From IMG/VR virus record IMGVR_UViG_3300031518_000001, positions 1 through 60,585 of that record: a stretch of DNA of 60,585 bases, one strand, 5' to 3'. This DNA comes from a virus. Both the position numbers and the translations under genes were made by a program. Positions within the stretch are counted from its first letter, which is position 1; the number at the start of each line of letters is the position of its first letter. Below, one piece after another: positions 16,142-24,600 of this stretch. The notes beneath the pieces are model-generated. The model saw only the letters and a list, made by a program, of their open reading frames with translations, had not been told where the DNA came from and did not search any database.

Positions 16142-16880
16142 GAAAAAAGTCACGTTCTAATATGTATTGTATGGGTATTTCCCTAATGGTACCACATTGT
16201 GGATTCTCGCAGGTGTGCGAAATTGGTACTATGGGATGCGTAATATAGTAATAATAATCTAATAGTTGATAAGCCGTGTCATGCGTAGCTTCCTTTATAA
16301 ATTGTTCTGCTGCTATTGGATTTTGATCGTAGAGTTCTATAGACATCATGAGTACAGCTACATCAAAGGGTAGTATGGATGTTCTCGCGCGACCTATGTA
16401 ATCTGAGATTTTCTTTTCCATTTCTGCTCCCCTTCTAAACCATCCTTTGAGTTGACCATTAGGTGTGTCTATGATAAACCCTGGCCCACCATATGGTTTA
16501 AAGGCAATATCTTCTAATCCGATTCTGATTTTATTATTATGGCGGCAGTTATTGCATATATAGCTTATATTTATCCCAAAGTCGGCGCTGACAGAAAGCG
16601 CCCACATAAGATAGTTAACATACAACAAGTCTGGCCATAGTAACTGACCACTTTGAGGCACCTTTCGCCTCATCAGCTGCATATTATACATGAAAAACTC
16701 ATAATCAGCTATAATACCACTACTACTAGGTCTATTCCTAACATAATCTATAATATCTACAAACGTAAGTGGGTAAACATCTACAAATCCGAAGTCGTAC
16801 AGCTGGCTACTTGACGGCGCCCCACCTAGTGGTAACGAGCTTACAGCAATCTTTCTTCCTGTTCCTTCCATCCGTGTCAC
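16005..16880 (-). CDS. T4 gp26/gp28-type baseplate hub protein
   Basis: 291 residues in the main frame (GTG 16880; ATG 16871 is an alternative). It has two cysteine pairs in the family arrangement: C-N-N-C-R-H-N-N-K near residue 110, leading into a hydrophobic strand, and C-E-N-P-Q-C-G near residue 230, leading to I-P-I-Q-Y-I-L-E-R-D-F-F. In T4-like phages such proteins help assemble the central baseplate hub. After D-F-F the main frame gives a polar tail unlike the family, while the +1 frame gives a plausible one (15935-16141). It is the first gene of a minus-strand group with the endolysin and the 526-residue protein. Confidence 0.5.
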   Translation of the reverse strand: MTRMEGTGRKIAVSSLPLGGAPSSSQLYDFGFVDVYPLTFVDIIDYVRNRPSSSGIIADYEFFMYNMQLMRRKVPQSGQLLWPDLLYVNYLMWALSVSADFGINISYICNNCRHNNKIRIGLEDIAFKPYGGPGFIIDTPNGQLKGWFRRGAEMEKKISDYIGRARTSILPFDVAVLMMSIELYDQNPIAAEQFIKEATHDTAYQLLDYYYYITHPIVPISHTCENPQCGTIREIPIQYILERDFFLVFIDNREFNAVSHELVGNNTEYRSYASDTTGDDNTVQSQVRTTS

Positions 16881-16993
16881 AACAAAAACAAATATCGAAA
16901 ATAAAATAATAATTCGTAATTAAGTATTGTTATGTGATTTCGAAAATATAAGAGACATAGGCATAGTTTAGATACTCTAGGGGTAGCATTTTT

Positions 16994-17020
16994 CCTTGCG
17001 TTTTTGTCGTAATGATTGAT
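16994..17020 (+). promoter_or_regulatory. CCTTGCG cargo leader, copy 2
   Basis: CCTTGCGTTTTTGTCG starting 27 bases before ATG 17021. The similarity among the three copies begins at this CCTTGCG. Confidence 0.6.
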
Positions 17021-17617
17021 ATGACGACGCAAGCGCAAGTCAGCGGAACCGAACTCAAAGTTCGGATTGAGAAGGCCCTCACAGAAAAAGGCCTGAAGAA
17101 ACTGATTACGAATCTGGAAAAGGAGCTGAACGGGGAGCACAGCTTCCTCCCTCAAGACGTGGAAACACAGATTCGTAGGGAGATTTCGAGTGCTGGTGTA
17201 GCGGTCTCACAGCATGGCGGCTGGTACCGGTGCATCGCAGCGTACCTGCTTCTCCCTAAGCTAGACGAGCTTCTGGCCGTCAAAAGTACGAGTGAGGAGA
17301 AGAATGTAGCTCCCATTGTGCAAAAGCTCCGTAACGAGGCCCTTCGGGAATCCCTCAACGCTTTTGGGCTGGATGTACCCGCTCGGTACGCTCGGACATC
17401 CAGCAGTACTGGTCAGACACGGGTGCGTATCCCACGGGAGCAGAAGCAGCAGCTTGTAGAAAACTTTCTGGACGCTCTCCCTACTTTTGAGGCGCTGCAA
17501 GACTTGCTGGACACCCTCCCAAAGAACACCAACCTGATGGTCAAGCAGATTCGCACCTTAGTCAAGCGGTATCTCAGCATCGCTAACCGCCTCCAAGCGA
17601 AAGTCGCGCACGAGTAA
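17021..17617 (+). CDS. GC-rich cargo gene of unknown function, copy 2 of 3
   Basis: 198 residues from ATG 17021, with an in-frame ATG at 17012 as alternative. Nearly the same helical protein as at 3700 and 26742; differences are scattered and mostly conservative (for example L-D-E-L-L-A-V versus L-E-E-L-L-Q-V), so all three copies appear to be kept under protein-level selection. It stands between the end of the baseplate group and the Type ISP restriction enzyme, same strand as the latter, each with its own leader and terminator. The pairing suggests, but does not show, a functional link with the restriction system. Confidence 0.75.
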   Translation: MTTQAQVSGTELKVRIEKALTEKGLKKLITNLEKELNGEHSFLPQDVETQIRREISSAGVAVSQHGGWYRCIAAYLLLPKLDELLAVKSTSEEKNVAPIVQKLRNEALRESLNAFGLDVPARYARTSSSTGQTRVRIPREQKQQLVENFLDALPTFEALQDLLDTLPKNTNLMVKQIRTLVKRYLSIANRLQAKVAHE

Positions 17618-17643
17618 CCGCTCACCCGCCAGACAGTAGGAAG

Positions 17644-17676
17644 CCCTGCCTACTACGGGCAGGGCACTTTTGTTTT
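17644..17676 (+). terminator. Intrinsic terminator of cargo copy 2
   Basis: CCCTGCC, a 6-base loop, GGGCAGGG, then CACTTTTGTTTT. Ten bases further on, CACGCAAGG at 17687-17695 is an inverted copy of the CCTTGCGTG leader core. Confidence 0.8.
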
Positions 17677-17741
17677 GACTCAAATCACGCAAGGCAAGAG
17701 TGCAGTAGTCTACCCTACATCCAGACGGGTGTTTTTCTTTA

Positions 17742-17768
17742 CCTTGCGACTTCGACGGAATAAGCACT
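17742..17768 (+). promoter_or_regulatory. CCTTGCG leader before the Type ISP gene
   Basis: CCTTGCG at -27 and TTCGAC at -18 from ATG 17769. It therefore joins the cargo leader to the TTCGAY motif of several core genes. Confidence 0.55.
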
Positions 17769-20700
17769 ATGACCACGCAGCACACGTTAGGTAAAGAGTT
17801 AGAAGAAGCTACCGCGCACTACCTCAGTGCAGTTTGGGGAGCCGATGTGATTGATTGGTATACCTACGCAAAGCAAAACGGACTAAGTGGTCAGGACGTA
17901 GGTATTGACCTCGTGGCTTACAAGAAAGGCGAAACCTACGCTGTACAATGCAAAAACTGGGGAAGGACAGTGGGCATTAACGACCTCCTAAGCTTCCTGC
18001 ACAAAGCAAAAAAGGAGGGCTTCCAAAAGGTTATCGTAGTAGCTGATAAGATAAGCTCGCGAGTAGAAGAAGAAATCAAAGATTTCGGACTAGATGTAAT
18101 CTTCATAAAGGCTGCTGATGTCAAGCAGTATGCTAATGGGCATGGTGAGCCGACTATTGTAAAGCAAAAGCTTTCACCCCTACCGCATCAGCAGCGAGCT
18201 ATTGAAGCGGTTCTGAAAGGGTTTGAGAAGTACGATCGTGGCAAACTCATCATGCCACCTGGTACAGGGAAAACCTACACCTCCATCAAGATTGCAGAAG
18301 AACTAGTCGGAGATAAGGGATGGGTGCTCTTTTTAGCACCGTCTATTGCGCTTCTTGACCAGACGATTAGGGAGTACCATCTGAAAAGTGCGTATCAAGT
18401 CAATGCCTATGCTGTTGTGTCGGATAATAAAGTAGGGAGAGTGAACGGAAAGAAGAAAACCGAAATAGACGACGATGAAAACAATGTCGTTGATACTACG
18501 AACTGGCATAAACTTTCTCTCCTCAGTTACCCTGCTACCACAACAGCTCATGACCTAATCAAAAATCTCAGGTTTGAACCGAATAAGCTGAATATTATTT
18601 TTTCTACTTACCAGTCTTTGGATGTCTTGATTGAAGCTCATGATTTAGGGCTTCCAGAGTTTGAGCTTGTTATTTGCGATGAAGCGCACAGGACGGCGGG
18701 TGTACGACGCAAAGGTGCAGAGGAAAGCGTATTCAAAAAGATTCATTACAACGAGCACATCAAAGCTAAGAAGCGCCTCTACATGACCGCTACTCCGAAA
18801 ATAGTGGAAGTGAAAGATAGTGATGAAGCAGACCAAATAGCCGCCCTGTACAACATGAACGACCCAGAACTGTTCGGCCCTACCTTCTTTGAATACACTT
18901 TCGTACAAGCTACCAACGATGGTGTGATACTGCCGTACACGTTGCTGCTATTATTCGTAGACAAACGTAAAAAGAAGATTATCCAAAAGGAGTTCAAAGA
19001 ATACCTTGAACAACAAGGCGCTTTGAATGTAGATTACACTACTAAAATCAAAGCGATAGAAGACTTTATCTTAGGTAATGCTGTAGATGAGAGAGACCGC
19101 CCCATACGGGTAAAACCTAAGTCTGGTATTATATTCACTAATCGTGTCAAACGTGCTAAGGAAATCAGTCAGGAGTATAAAAACGTAGTTAGTATTTCGT
19201 CAAACATCAGCATTGACTACATAGAGGGTTTGATGAGTGCTTACGATAAGGCTCGGCTCATCAAGTGGCTCGGCGAAGGTAAAGAAGATGATGTACATAT
19301 CTTAGCTAATGCTAAGGTGCTTACGGAGGGGATTGATGTTCCTGCGCTCAGTTTCATCACCTTCTTTGACCCAAAGTCAAGCGTCGTTGACGTCGTACAA
19401 GCCGTCGGTCGGGCAGTACGAAAAGCACCTGGTAAGAAACGCGGATACGTGATACTCCCCATTTTGGTCAATGACGACTCCGAGGAGACAAAAGAGAAGA
19501 TTGATAAAAGCACTTTCAAAGTTATTTGGCAGGTGATTAGCGCTCTCCAGTCTATGGATGAGACCTTAGTGGCCAAGATGCGAGCATTGTTCATAGACCC
19601 AAAGAAAGAAAAGACAGAAGAAACATTTGAGCCATTGAAGGAAGGCAAAACGGAAGAAGTGGAGGATAGTAAGGAGAATGAAATCAAGTTAGGAATACTG
19701 GGTGGTCGTAGCCCTGAACTGATAGAGCTACGTAACTTCATCGTCCCCAAGATTGTCAAAATCTTCCGTTTAGCTCACGAGTTTATAGCAGACTGGACAT
19801 CCGAAGCGACAAAACTCGCAAAGGAAGTCAAAAGCTTACTAGAAGAAGAAATACAAAACCCACAATCGCACATAAAAGCAAAAGTAGAAGAGCTGCGAGA
19901 AAGGTTAAAAGCGATGTATGGGTACGAAGAATTCACGATAGAAGACAAAAAACTCATAGCTATCATAACTCAATACATCATAGCTAAACCTATTCTGGAT
20001 GCCCTATTCTTTGATAAGAAATCAGAAGTAGAGAAAGTACTTGATAAATTGTTTGAAGAATTCAAGCACTTTGTAGAGAATAATAGTGAGCGTCTACAAT
20101 ACTTTTACCAAAAAGCTACAAACAAGGCAAAAGCGATAGTCAATAACGACGAGCGGCAAGAATTCATCAGACTACTCTTCACCAACTTCTTCAACAACGT
20201 CTTCAAAGAGGTCGCTAAGGAATCTGGAATTGCTTACACACCTATTGAAGTAGTGAATTTTGCGGTCTTCATGACTAATGAGCTGGCTAAGAAGCATTTA
20301 GATAAGACATTAGGAGATGAGGATGTTCATGTTGTAGACCCATTTGCAGGTACTGGCTCCTTCATTGCCTCGGTTATGAACATGATAACACCCGAAGAAG
20401 CGAAAGCAAAGGTAGAACGTGGTGAGATTCGCGGCGCCGACCTTGAGTTGCTTCCTTACCTCATTTTGCTCAAAAACATTCAGGATACCTTAGAGCGGAA
20501 AATGGACGAGCCGCCTCTCTTTGACGATGCATTGTGGACTGACAGCCTCTACTTCCTCTCAGAAGAAAAAGCAGGATTGCTAGATACAAATCCCCTTAAA
20601 GAACACGCTAAAAAACATAAGCAAAAACCTATTCACATCGTTGTTACTAACCCTCCGTGGAGAGCACAAAGAAAAGATAAAAGTAGTGAAAGCGGAATAA

Positions 20701-22325
20701 AAGTACCCGAAAATATAGATAAACGTATTAAGGAAACCTATGTTCTTGAAGCCCATAACCTAGGTGTTTGGAATGTAAATACATACATTGACCCTTATAT
20801 CCAAACTCTTAGGGTATTAACTGATAAGGTAAAAGAAGGTATTGTTACAATGGTTGTCAATAATAGTTTCCTGACATCAAAGAATGGCGTCGGCATTCGC
20901 GCCTCGCTTCAAAAAGAATACGACTATATATACATATACGATTTGAAAGGCAGTATTAACAATGGAATGAAAAGCATTGAACTTAGAAAAATAGAAGGCG
21001 AAAATGTTTTCGGTTCACAAACTCGCTTGGGAGTGTGTGCCATATTCTTAATCAAGAATTCTAAATCTCAAAACAAAAGCGCAAAAATATACTATGCTCA
21101 AATAGGAGATGGCTTAAAGGCAAAAGAAAAGCTGCGTAAACTGAAAGAACTCGTCACAAACACAAATGCACATGTAATATGGGAGCCTATTATTCCAAAT
21201 GAGCGATACGATTGGTTGAATCAAGGTAGCTCAAACTTCCATAAATTCCCAGAGTTACGCAAAACGATATTCAATATTTTTAGTAATGGTATTGTAACTG
21301 GCAAAGACTATATTTTATACGAATTTACGGTCGAAGGACTATCCAAAAAAATTCGTAAATATTTTCACATTGAGGATTTAAATAATCAAATTAGAATAGC
21401 CTTTTACAAGCCTTTTGTGCCTATGTGGGTATACTATCATAGTAAAATATTAGAGGCAATTTATAAAACTACTTCTATTGATACTGACGCCCCCATAATA
21501 ACATCAGTTTATGGTAATATTGAGACTGATTTGTTTATCACAAGATATATATGTGCCAAAACTTTACACGGTCAGCAAACCATGCTTTACCCACTCCGCA
21601 CTAAATCCGAAGGCAACGGCATTTTTCATAGCATTAACGACGGCTCTAATAACCAAACTAGCATCCCTAACATCAACGCTGAATTTTTGCAAAAGGTGCG
21701 CAAAGCTCTCAACATGCCAAACTTGACTGACGAAGACTTGTTCTACTACATTGCTGGTGCCATAGCGACTCCACGTTACTCGGAACAGTATGGTAATAAT
21801 CTCGTTTCCTCACACCACCGAGTACCCATCTTTGATTGTGAATCTTTCCAGAAGATTGCTGCCGCTGGCAGAAAGCTTGCTGAACTACAAATGACCTATC
21901 AAGACTACATGGTAGGTATGGTGCTCAAAGTGTGGAAAGACGAAAACCTTCGTAACCTCCCTGAGCATCAGCTCCAAATCATAGGTGATGCTGACATGGA
22001 TAAGGTGATTGAACACATCCGTTACGATAGTCGGGACAAGTCTTTCATCATTAATGGCGTTGCCAAAATCAACGGTTTCCCTGAGGTAGCGATAGAACAC
22101 AGGATAGGCACATTGCCAGTTTTGAAGACAGTTGCTAGCAGATTGCAGCCCCGACACGACGAAAAGACAGGTATCACCTTAGACCCGAAGCTTACCATTG
22201 GAGAGATGTACGACATCATGAAAAAGCTCACGTACTACTGCGTAGAAGCTGACAAAATCAAGAAGGAACTCAATACGCTCTATGATGCGGCGACTATCGT
22301 AGAACTGGATAGTCCCAGCCGTTGA
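17769..22325 (+). CDS. Single-chain Type ISP restriction-modification enzyme
   Basis: 1518 residues combining nuclease, translocase, methyltransferase and specificity parts, as in LlaGI/LlaBIII. Residues ~1-125 are an Mrr-like PD-(D/E)XK nuclease (G-I-D-L-V-A then V-Q-C-K-N-W). A superfamily 2 helicase follows (P-P-G-T-G-K-T near 160, D-E-A-H near 303, T-A-T-P-K, and V-Q-A-V-G-R-A-V-R). An N6-adenine methyltransferase has F-A-G-T-G-S-F near 857 and N-P-P-W near 960. The C-terminal ~400 residues should recognise the target. All key residues are present, so it should be active: it methylates one strand of an asymmetric site and cuts after translocation when such sites converge. Flanked by its own leader and terminator; less AT-rich than core genes, so imported. 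It would exclude competing phages. Confidence 0.9.
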   Translation: MTTQHTLGKELEEATAHYLSAVWGADVIDWYTYAKQNGLSGQDVGIDLVAYKKGETYAVQCKNWGRTVGINDLLSFLHKAKKEGFQKVIVVADKISSRVEEEIKDFGLDVIFIKAADVKQYANGHGEPTIVKQKLSPLPHQQRAIEAVLKGFEKYDRGKLIMPPGTGKTYTSIKIAEELVGDKGWVLFLAPSIALLDQTIREYHLKSAYQVNAYAVVSDNKVGRVNGKKKTEIDDDENNVVDTTNWHKLSLLSYPATTTAHDLIKNLRFEPNKLNIIFSTYQSLDVLIEAHDLGLPEFELVICDEAHRTAGVRRKGAEESVFKKIHYNEHIKAKKRLYMTATPKIVEVKDSDEADQIAALYNMNDPELFGPTFFEYTFVQATNDGVILPYTLLLLFVDKRKKKIIQKEFKEYLEQQGALNVDYTTKIKAIEDFILGNAVDERDRPIRVKPKSGIIFTNRVKRAKEISQEYKNVVSISSNISIDYIEGLMSAYDKARLIKWLGEGKEDDVHILANAKVLTEGIDVPALSFITFFDPKSSVVDVVQAVGRAVRKAPGKKRGYVILPILVNDDSEETKEKIDKSTFKVIWQVISALQSMDETLVAKMRALFIDPKKEKTEETFEPLKEGKTEEVEDSKENEIKLGILGGRSPELIELRNFIVPKIVKIFRLAHEFIADWTSEATKLAKEVKSLLEEEIQNPQSHIKAKVEELRERLKAMYGYEEFTIEDKKLIAIITQYIIAKPILDALFFDKKSEVEKVLDKLFEEFKHFVENNSERLQYFYQKATNKAKAIVNNDERQEFIRLLFTNFFNNVFKEVAKESGIAYTPIEVVNFAVFMTNELAKKHLDKTLGDEDVHVVDPFAGTGSFIASVMNMITPEEAKAKVERGEIRGADLELLPYLILLKNIQDTLERKMDEPPLFDDALWTDSLYFLSEEKAGLLDTNPLKEHAKKHKQKPIHIVVTNPPWRAQRKDKSSESGIKVPENIDKRIKETYVLEAHNLGVWNVNTYIDPYIQTLRVLTDKVKEGIVTMVVNNSFLTSKNGVGIRASLQKEYDYIYIYDLKGSINNGMKSIELRKIEGENVFGSQTRLGVCAIFLIKNSKSQNKSAKIYYAQIGDGLKAKEKLRKLKELVTNTNAHVIWEPIIPNERYDWLNQGSSNFHKFPELRKTIFNIFSNGIVTGKDYILYEFTVEGLSKKIRKYFHIEDLNNQIRIAFYKPFVPMWVYYHSKILEAIYKTTSIDTDAPIITSVYGNIETDLFITRYICAKTLHGQQTMLYPLRTKSEGNGIFHSINDGSNNQTSIPNINAEFLQKVRKALNMPNLTDEDLFYYIAGAIATPRYSEQYGNNLVSSHHRVPIFDCESFQKIAAAGRKLAELQMTYQDYMVGMVLKVWKDENLRNLPEHQLQIIGDADMDKVIEHIRYDSRDKSFIINGVAKINGFPEVAIEHRIGTLPVLKTVASRLQPRHDEKTGITLDPKLTIGEMYDIMKKLTYYCVEADKIKKELNTLYDAATIVELDSPSR

Positions 22326-22363
22326 TCTACTCACAATCCGCTGGTTGTGCGCGTGCGTCATAG

Positions 22364-22392
22364 CCCTACCCGAAAGGGTAGGGTTTTCGTTT
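22364..22392 (+). terminator. Intrinsic terminator of the Type ISP gene
   Basis: CCCTACC, CGAAA loop, GGGTAGGG, then TTTTCGTTTT. The sequence right after it (GTTCGTGGAA...TTTTAAATAAAGTACT) recurs after the terminator at 27365, together with the following promoter. Confidence 0.85.
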
Positions 22393-22437
22393 TGTTCGTG
22401 GAATAGTAAGTTTTAAATAAAGTACTGTCTTAGTTTG

Positions 22438-22444
22438 TATATTT
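22438..22444 (+). promoter_or_regulatory. TATATTT box 11 bases before GTG 22449
   Basis: TTTGTATATTTATGC-GTG; the same 5' region precedes the paralogue at 27450. The ATG inside it (22445) is out of frame and stops after six codons. Confidence 0.5.
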
Positions 22445-22448
22445 ATGC

Positions 22449-24455
22449 GTGTTATTGACATATAACAAAATTCCTAAGATCAATTGTAAAGTAGCCAAGT
22501 TCATACGATTACCTAAGGTAAGTCCAGAGGACGCTTATAAAACAACACCATTTGAATTATATAAATTTTATAATATGCATCTTTATAGGGTTTATTTAAA
22601 AAAATATTCTACTATCTTTTATCTAAATACTAACACAATATATTTTTACAACAATAAAAATACGCATGTAAGTCGCATGATACCTATATATAACTACAAA
22701 AATGGAAAAATCAATATTATATCAGCAGGGCGTAAACAAAGTAATATTGTGTGGGGATCTTGGCGTTGTGTAAAGGCACCTAATGGCGATCTATATGCTG
22801 TATATATAAAACAAGTAGAAGAAGATACAAGAGAGGTGATTGTTCATAACTTGTCAAAGGGTAAAGTTATACATGAAGTAGAATACTATGACGACGAGTT
22901 AACAGCTGAATGTAAATATGAAGTGGATAAATATGTATATATTCTGTTAAACTCATTTATTGTAATTTATAAAATAGAAGATGATATTTTTAATTTATGG
23001 TTGGTCGATTTAATTACGGAGAGAGTGGATACGTTTACATACATGCCAAGTGATTATATGCATGATATATTCGAAATCATAACATCAGAAGATGAAAAGA
23101 AGCATATCCGTGATATATTATTAAAATACCTTGGGAGTACACAATTTTGGAGTACTTTACGACTGGATGAAAGTATAAATTACACAATAAGCTTACTTGA
23201 TAGCGAAATCCCGTTTATAAAAAATTTAGAATTTATATTAGGTATTGAATGTAGTAATGTGCACGAAAGTATAGATAAAGCATTGATTGTGGCTTTCAAG
23301 TATGAAGATGATGCGTTAGAGGTTAGTTTTAGTACTGGTAGCAATGTTGTCATAACAAAAAATCCCACTAAAAATTCTATTGCTATCCCTTCAAATTTTG
23401 TTTTATTCCGCAAACGGTATAAGCTTTATAGTTTATATGATATCTCTAAATCGTATCCGTACTATATACATAAAGTTTTGAAAAATTATATATTTATTTC
23501 AGATGCAGTTTTTGAATCTTTTTTTAACGATAAAAATGATTACACTATTAAAGAAAGAGAACCAGAATTGATTTACGTCAAAGGCATAACTATTTTTCAA
23601 TCTAAAACTGGTATTTGGGCTAATTTAAAAAAATACCACATAAATCAAGATACTGATATAAAATTATACGCTATAGATGAAAATTATACAAATTCTAATA
23701 TAGTAATGCTTGATCTAAACAAAATTTACACAATGTTGTTGGAAGCAAAGGAAGTAAATCAGTACGAAGCTGATAATTTTGTAGATATATCCAATTATTT
23801 AGTCAGATTTAATGTTGAAGATAAAATAAGTCAGATTTTACATAAAAAATATAAAAATTCTGTCTATATGAATATAGATAATTATAAATACTATTACTAT
23901 TTAGATAAATATAATGGAATTTTATATATATTAGCAATAGTATCTATAATTGATAATAGCACATCTAATAAAGAATTTGACTTCTATGTCTTTGAGTGTG
24001 ATGTTAATAAAATGGGATTGCCATGTAGGATTGTTATGTCTTCAGTCTCCTATGATGATAAAATATCTTATAAAAAACCTATAAATTATTCAAATAATAT
24101 AAATATACTTGGAAATACTACTTGGTATAAAATACACTTTCTTGAAATATTTAAACGCATAAATTACAACAGTATGAAAAATCGTATTTATATATATGAC
24201 AACGAGATTATGTTGCTAAATGATATTTTTGTTATAAAAGCTAACGACATAAAATATAATAGGCATGTTATTTTTAACTATGTTCCAAATAATATAAAAG
24301 ATAGGCTTAATGTTATGTTATATTATGTTTTTGATCATAATGTTGTTTCGCCCCTTACGATCTTTACTGACGATGACGGGGAAGATAAAAGGTTTCGTTA
24401 TTTGGTTATATTATCCAGCTTAGAACTTATAATGTCGATGGATTCGCCAAGATAA
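22449..24455 (+). CDS. Phage-specific paralogous family, full-length member 1 (668 residues)
   Basis: Unknown function. Starts at GTG (V-L-L-T-Y-N-K). The chain is rich in Tyr, Ile, Asn and Lys and shows a repeated pattern of short hydrophobic strands ended by charged turns (V-Y-I-L-L-N-S-F-I-V-I-Y-K, L-Y-I-L-A-I-V-S-I-I, I-M-L-L-N-D-I-F-V-I-K), which suggests a beta-propeller-like fold. A conserved G-S-W-R-C-V-K-A-P-N-G block lies near residue 102. No signal peptide or active-site motif. The gene at 27450 is a close paralogue, 24601 a distant one, 72-605 a truncated one. Each sits in accessory DNA beside cargo genes and has its own promoter-like box. Roles in host takeover or antidefence are guesses. 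Confidence 0.65.
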   Translation: MLLTYNKIPKINCKVAKFIRLPKVSPEDAYKTTPFELYKFYNMHLYRVYLKKYSTIFYLNTNTIYFYNNKNTHVSRMIPIYNYKNGKINIISAGRKQSNIVWGSWRCVKAPNGDLYAVYIKQVEEDTREVIVHNLSKGKVIHEVEYYDDELTAECKYEVDKYVYILLNSFIVIYKIEDDIFNLWLVDLITERVDTFTYMPSDYMHDIFEIITSEDEKKHIRDILLKYLGSTQFWSTLRLDESINYTISLLDSEIPFIKNLEFILGIECSNVHESIDKALIVAFKYEDDALEVSFSTGSNVVITKNPTKNSIAIPSNFVLFRKRYKLYSLYDISKSYPYYIHKVLKNYIFISDAVFESFFNDKNDYTIKEREPELIYVKGITIFQSKTGIWANLKKYHINQDTDIKLYAIDENYTNSNIVMLDLNKIYTMLLEAKEVNQYEADNFVDISNYLVRFNVEDKISQILHKKYKNSVYMNIDNYKYYYYLDKYNGILYILAIVSIIDNSTSNKEFDFYVFECDVNKMGLPCRIVMSSVSYDDKISYKKPINYSNNINILGNTTWYKIHFLEIFKRINYNSMKNRIYIYDNEIMLLNDIFVIKANDIKYNRHVIFNYVPNNIKDRLNVMLYYVFDHNVVSPLTIFTDDDGEDKRFRYLVILSSLELIMSMDSPR

Positions 24456-24480
24456 AAACTTCTCTACAAATCTTTACATC

Positions 24481-24590
24481 TTAGGTTTAGGACGACCCAA
24501 AGTTACGCTTGTGGATCATGCTATGGTGGATAACTGTAGCCATCATGTGTCGAAGCAGGAAACTCAACTGAAAAACGTCAGGCAGTGTGC
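24481..24590 (+). repeat. IS605 right-end / omegaRNA-like repeat, copy C
   Basis: Aligns over about 110 bases with copy A: TTAGGACGACCC, AAGT, GC...GCT, GGTGGAT-AC-GTAGCC, then CGAAGCAGGAA and CTCAACTG. The last hairpin is degenerate. Lies in the gap between two family genes that run toward each other (22449 and 24601). Confidence 0.6.
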
Positions 24591-24600
24591 ATTCATACAA

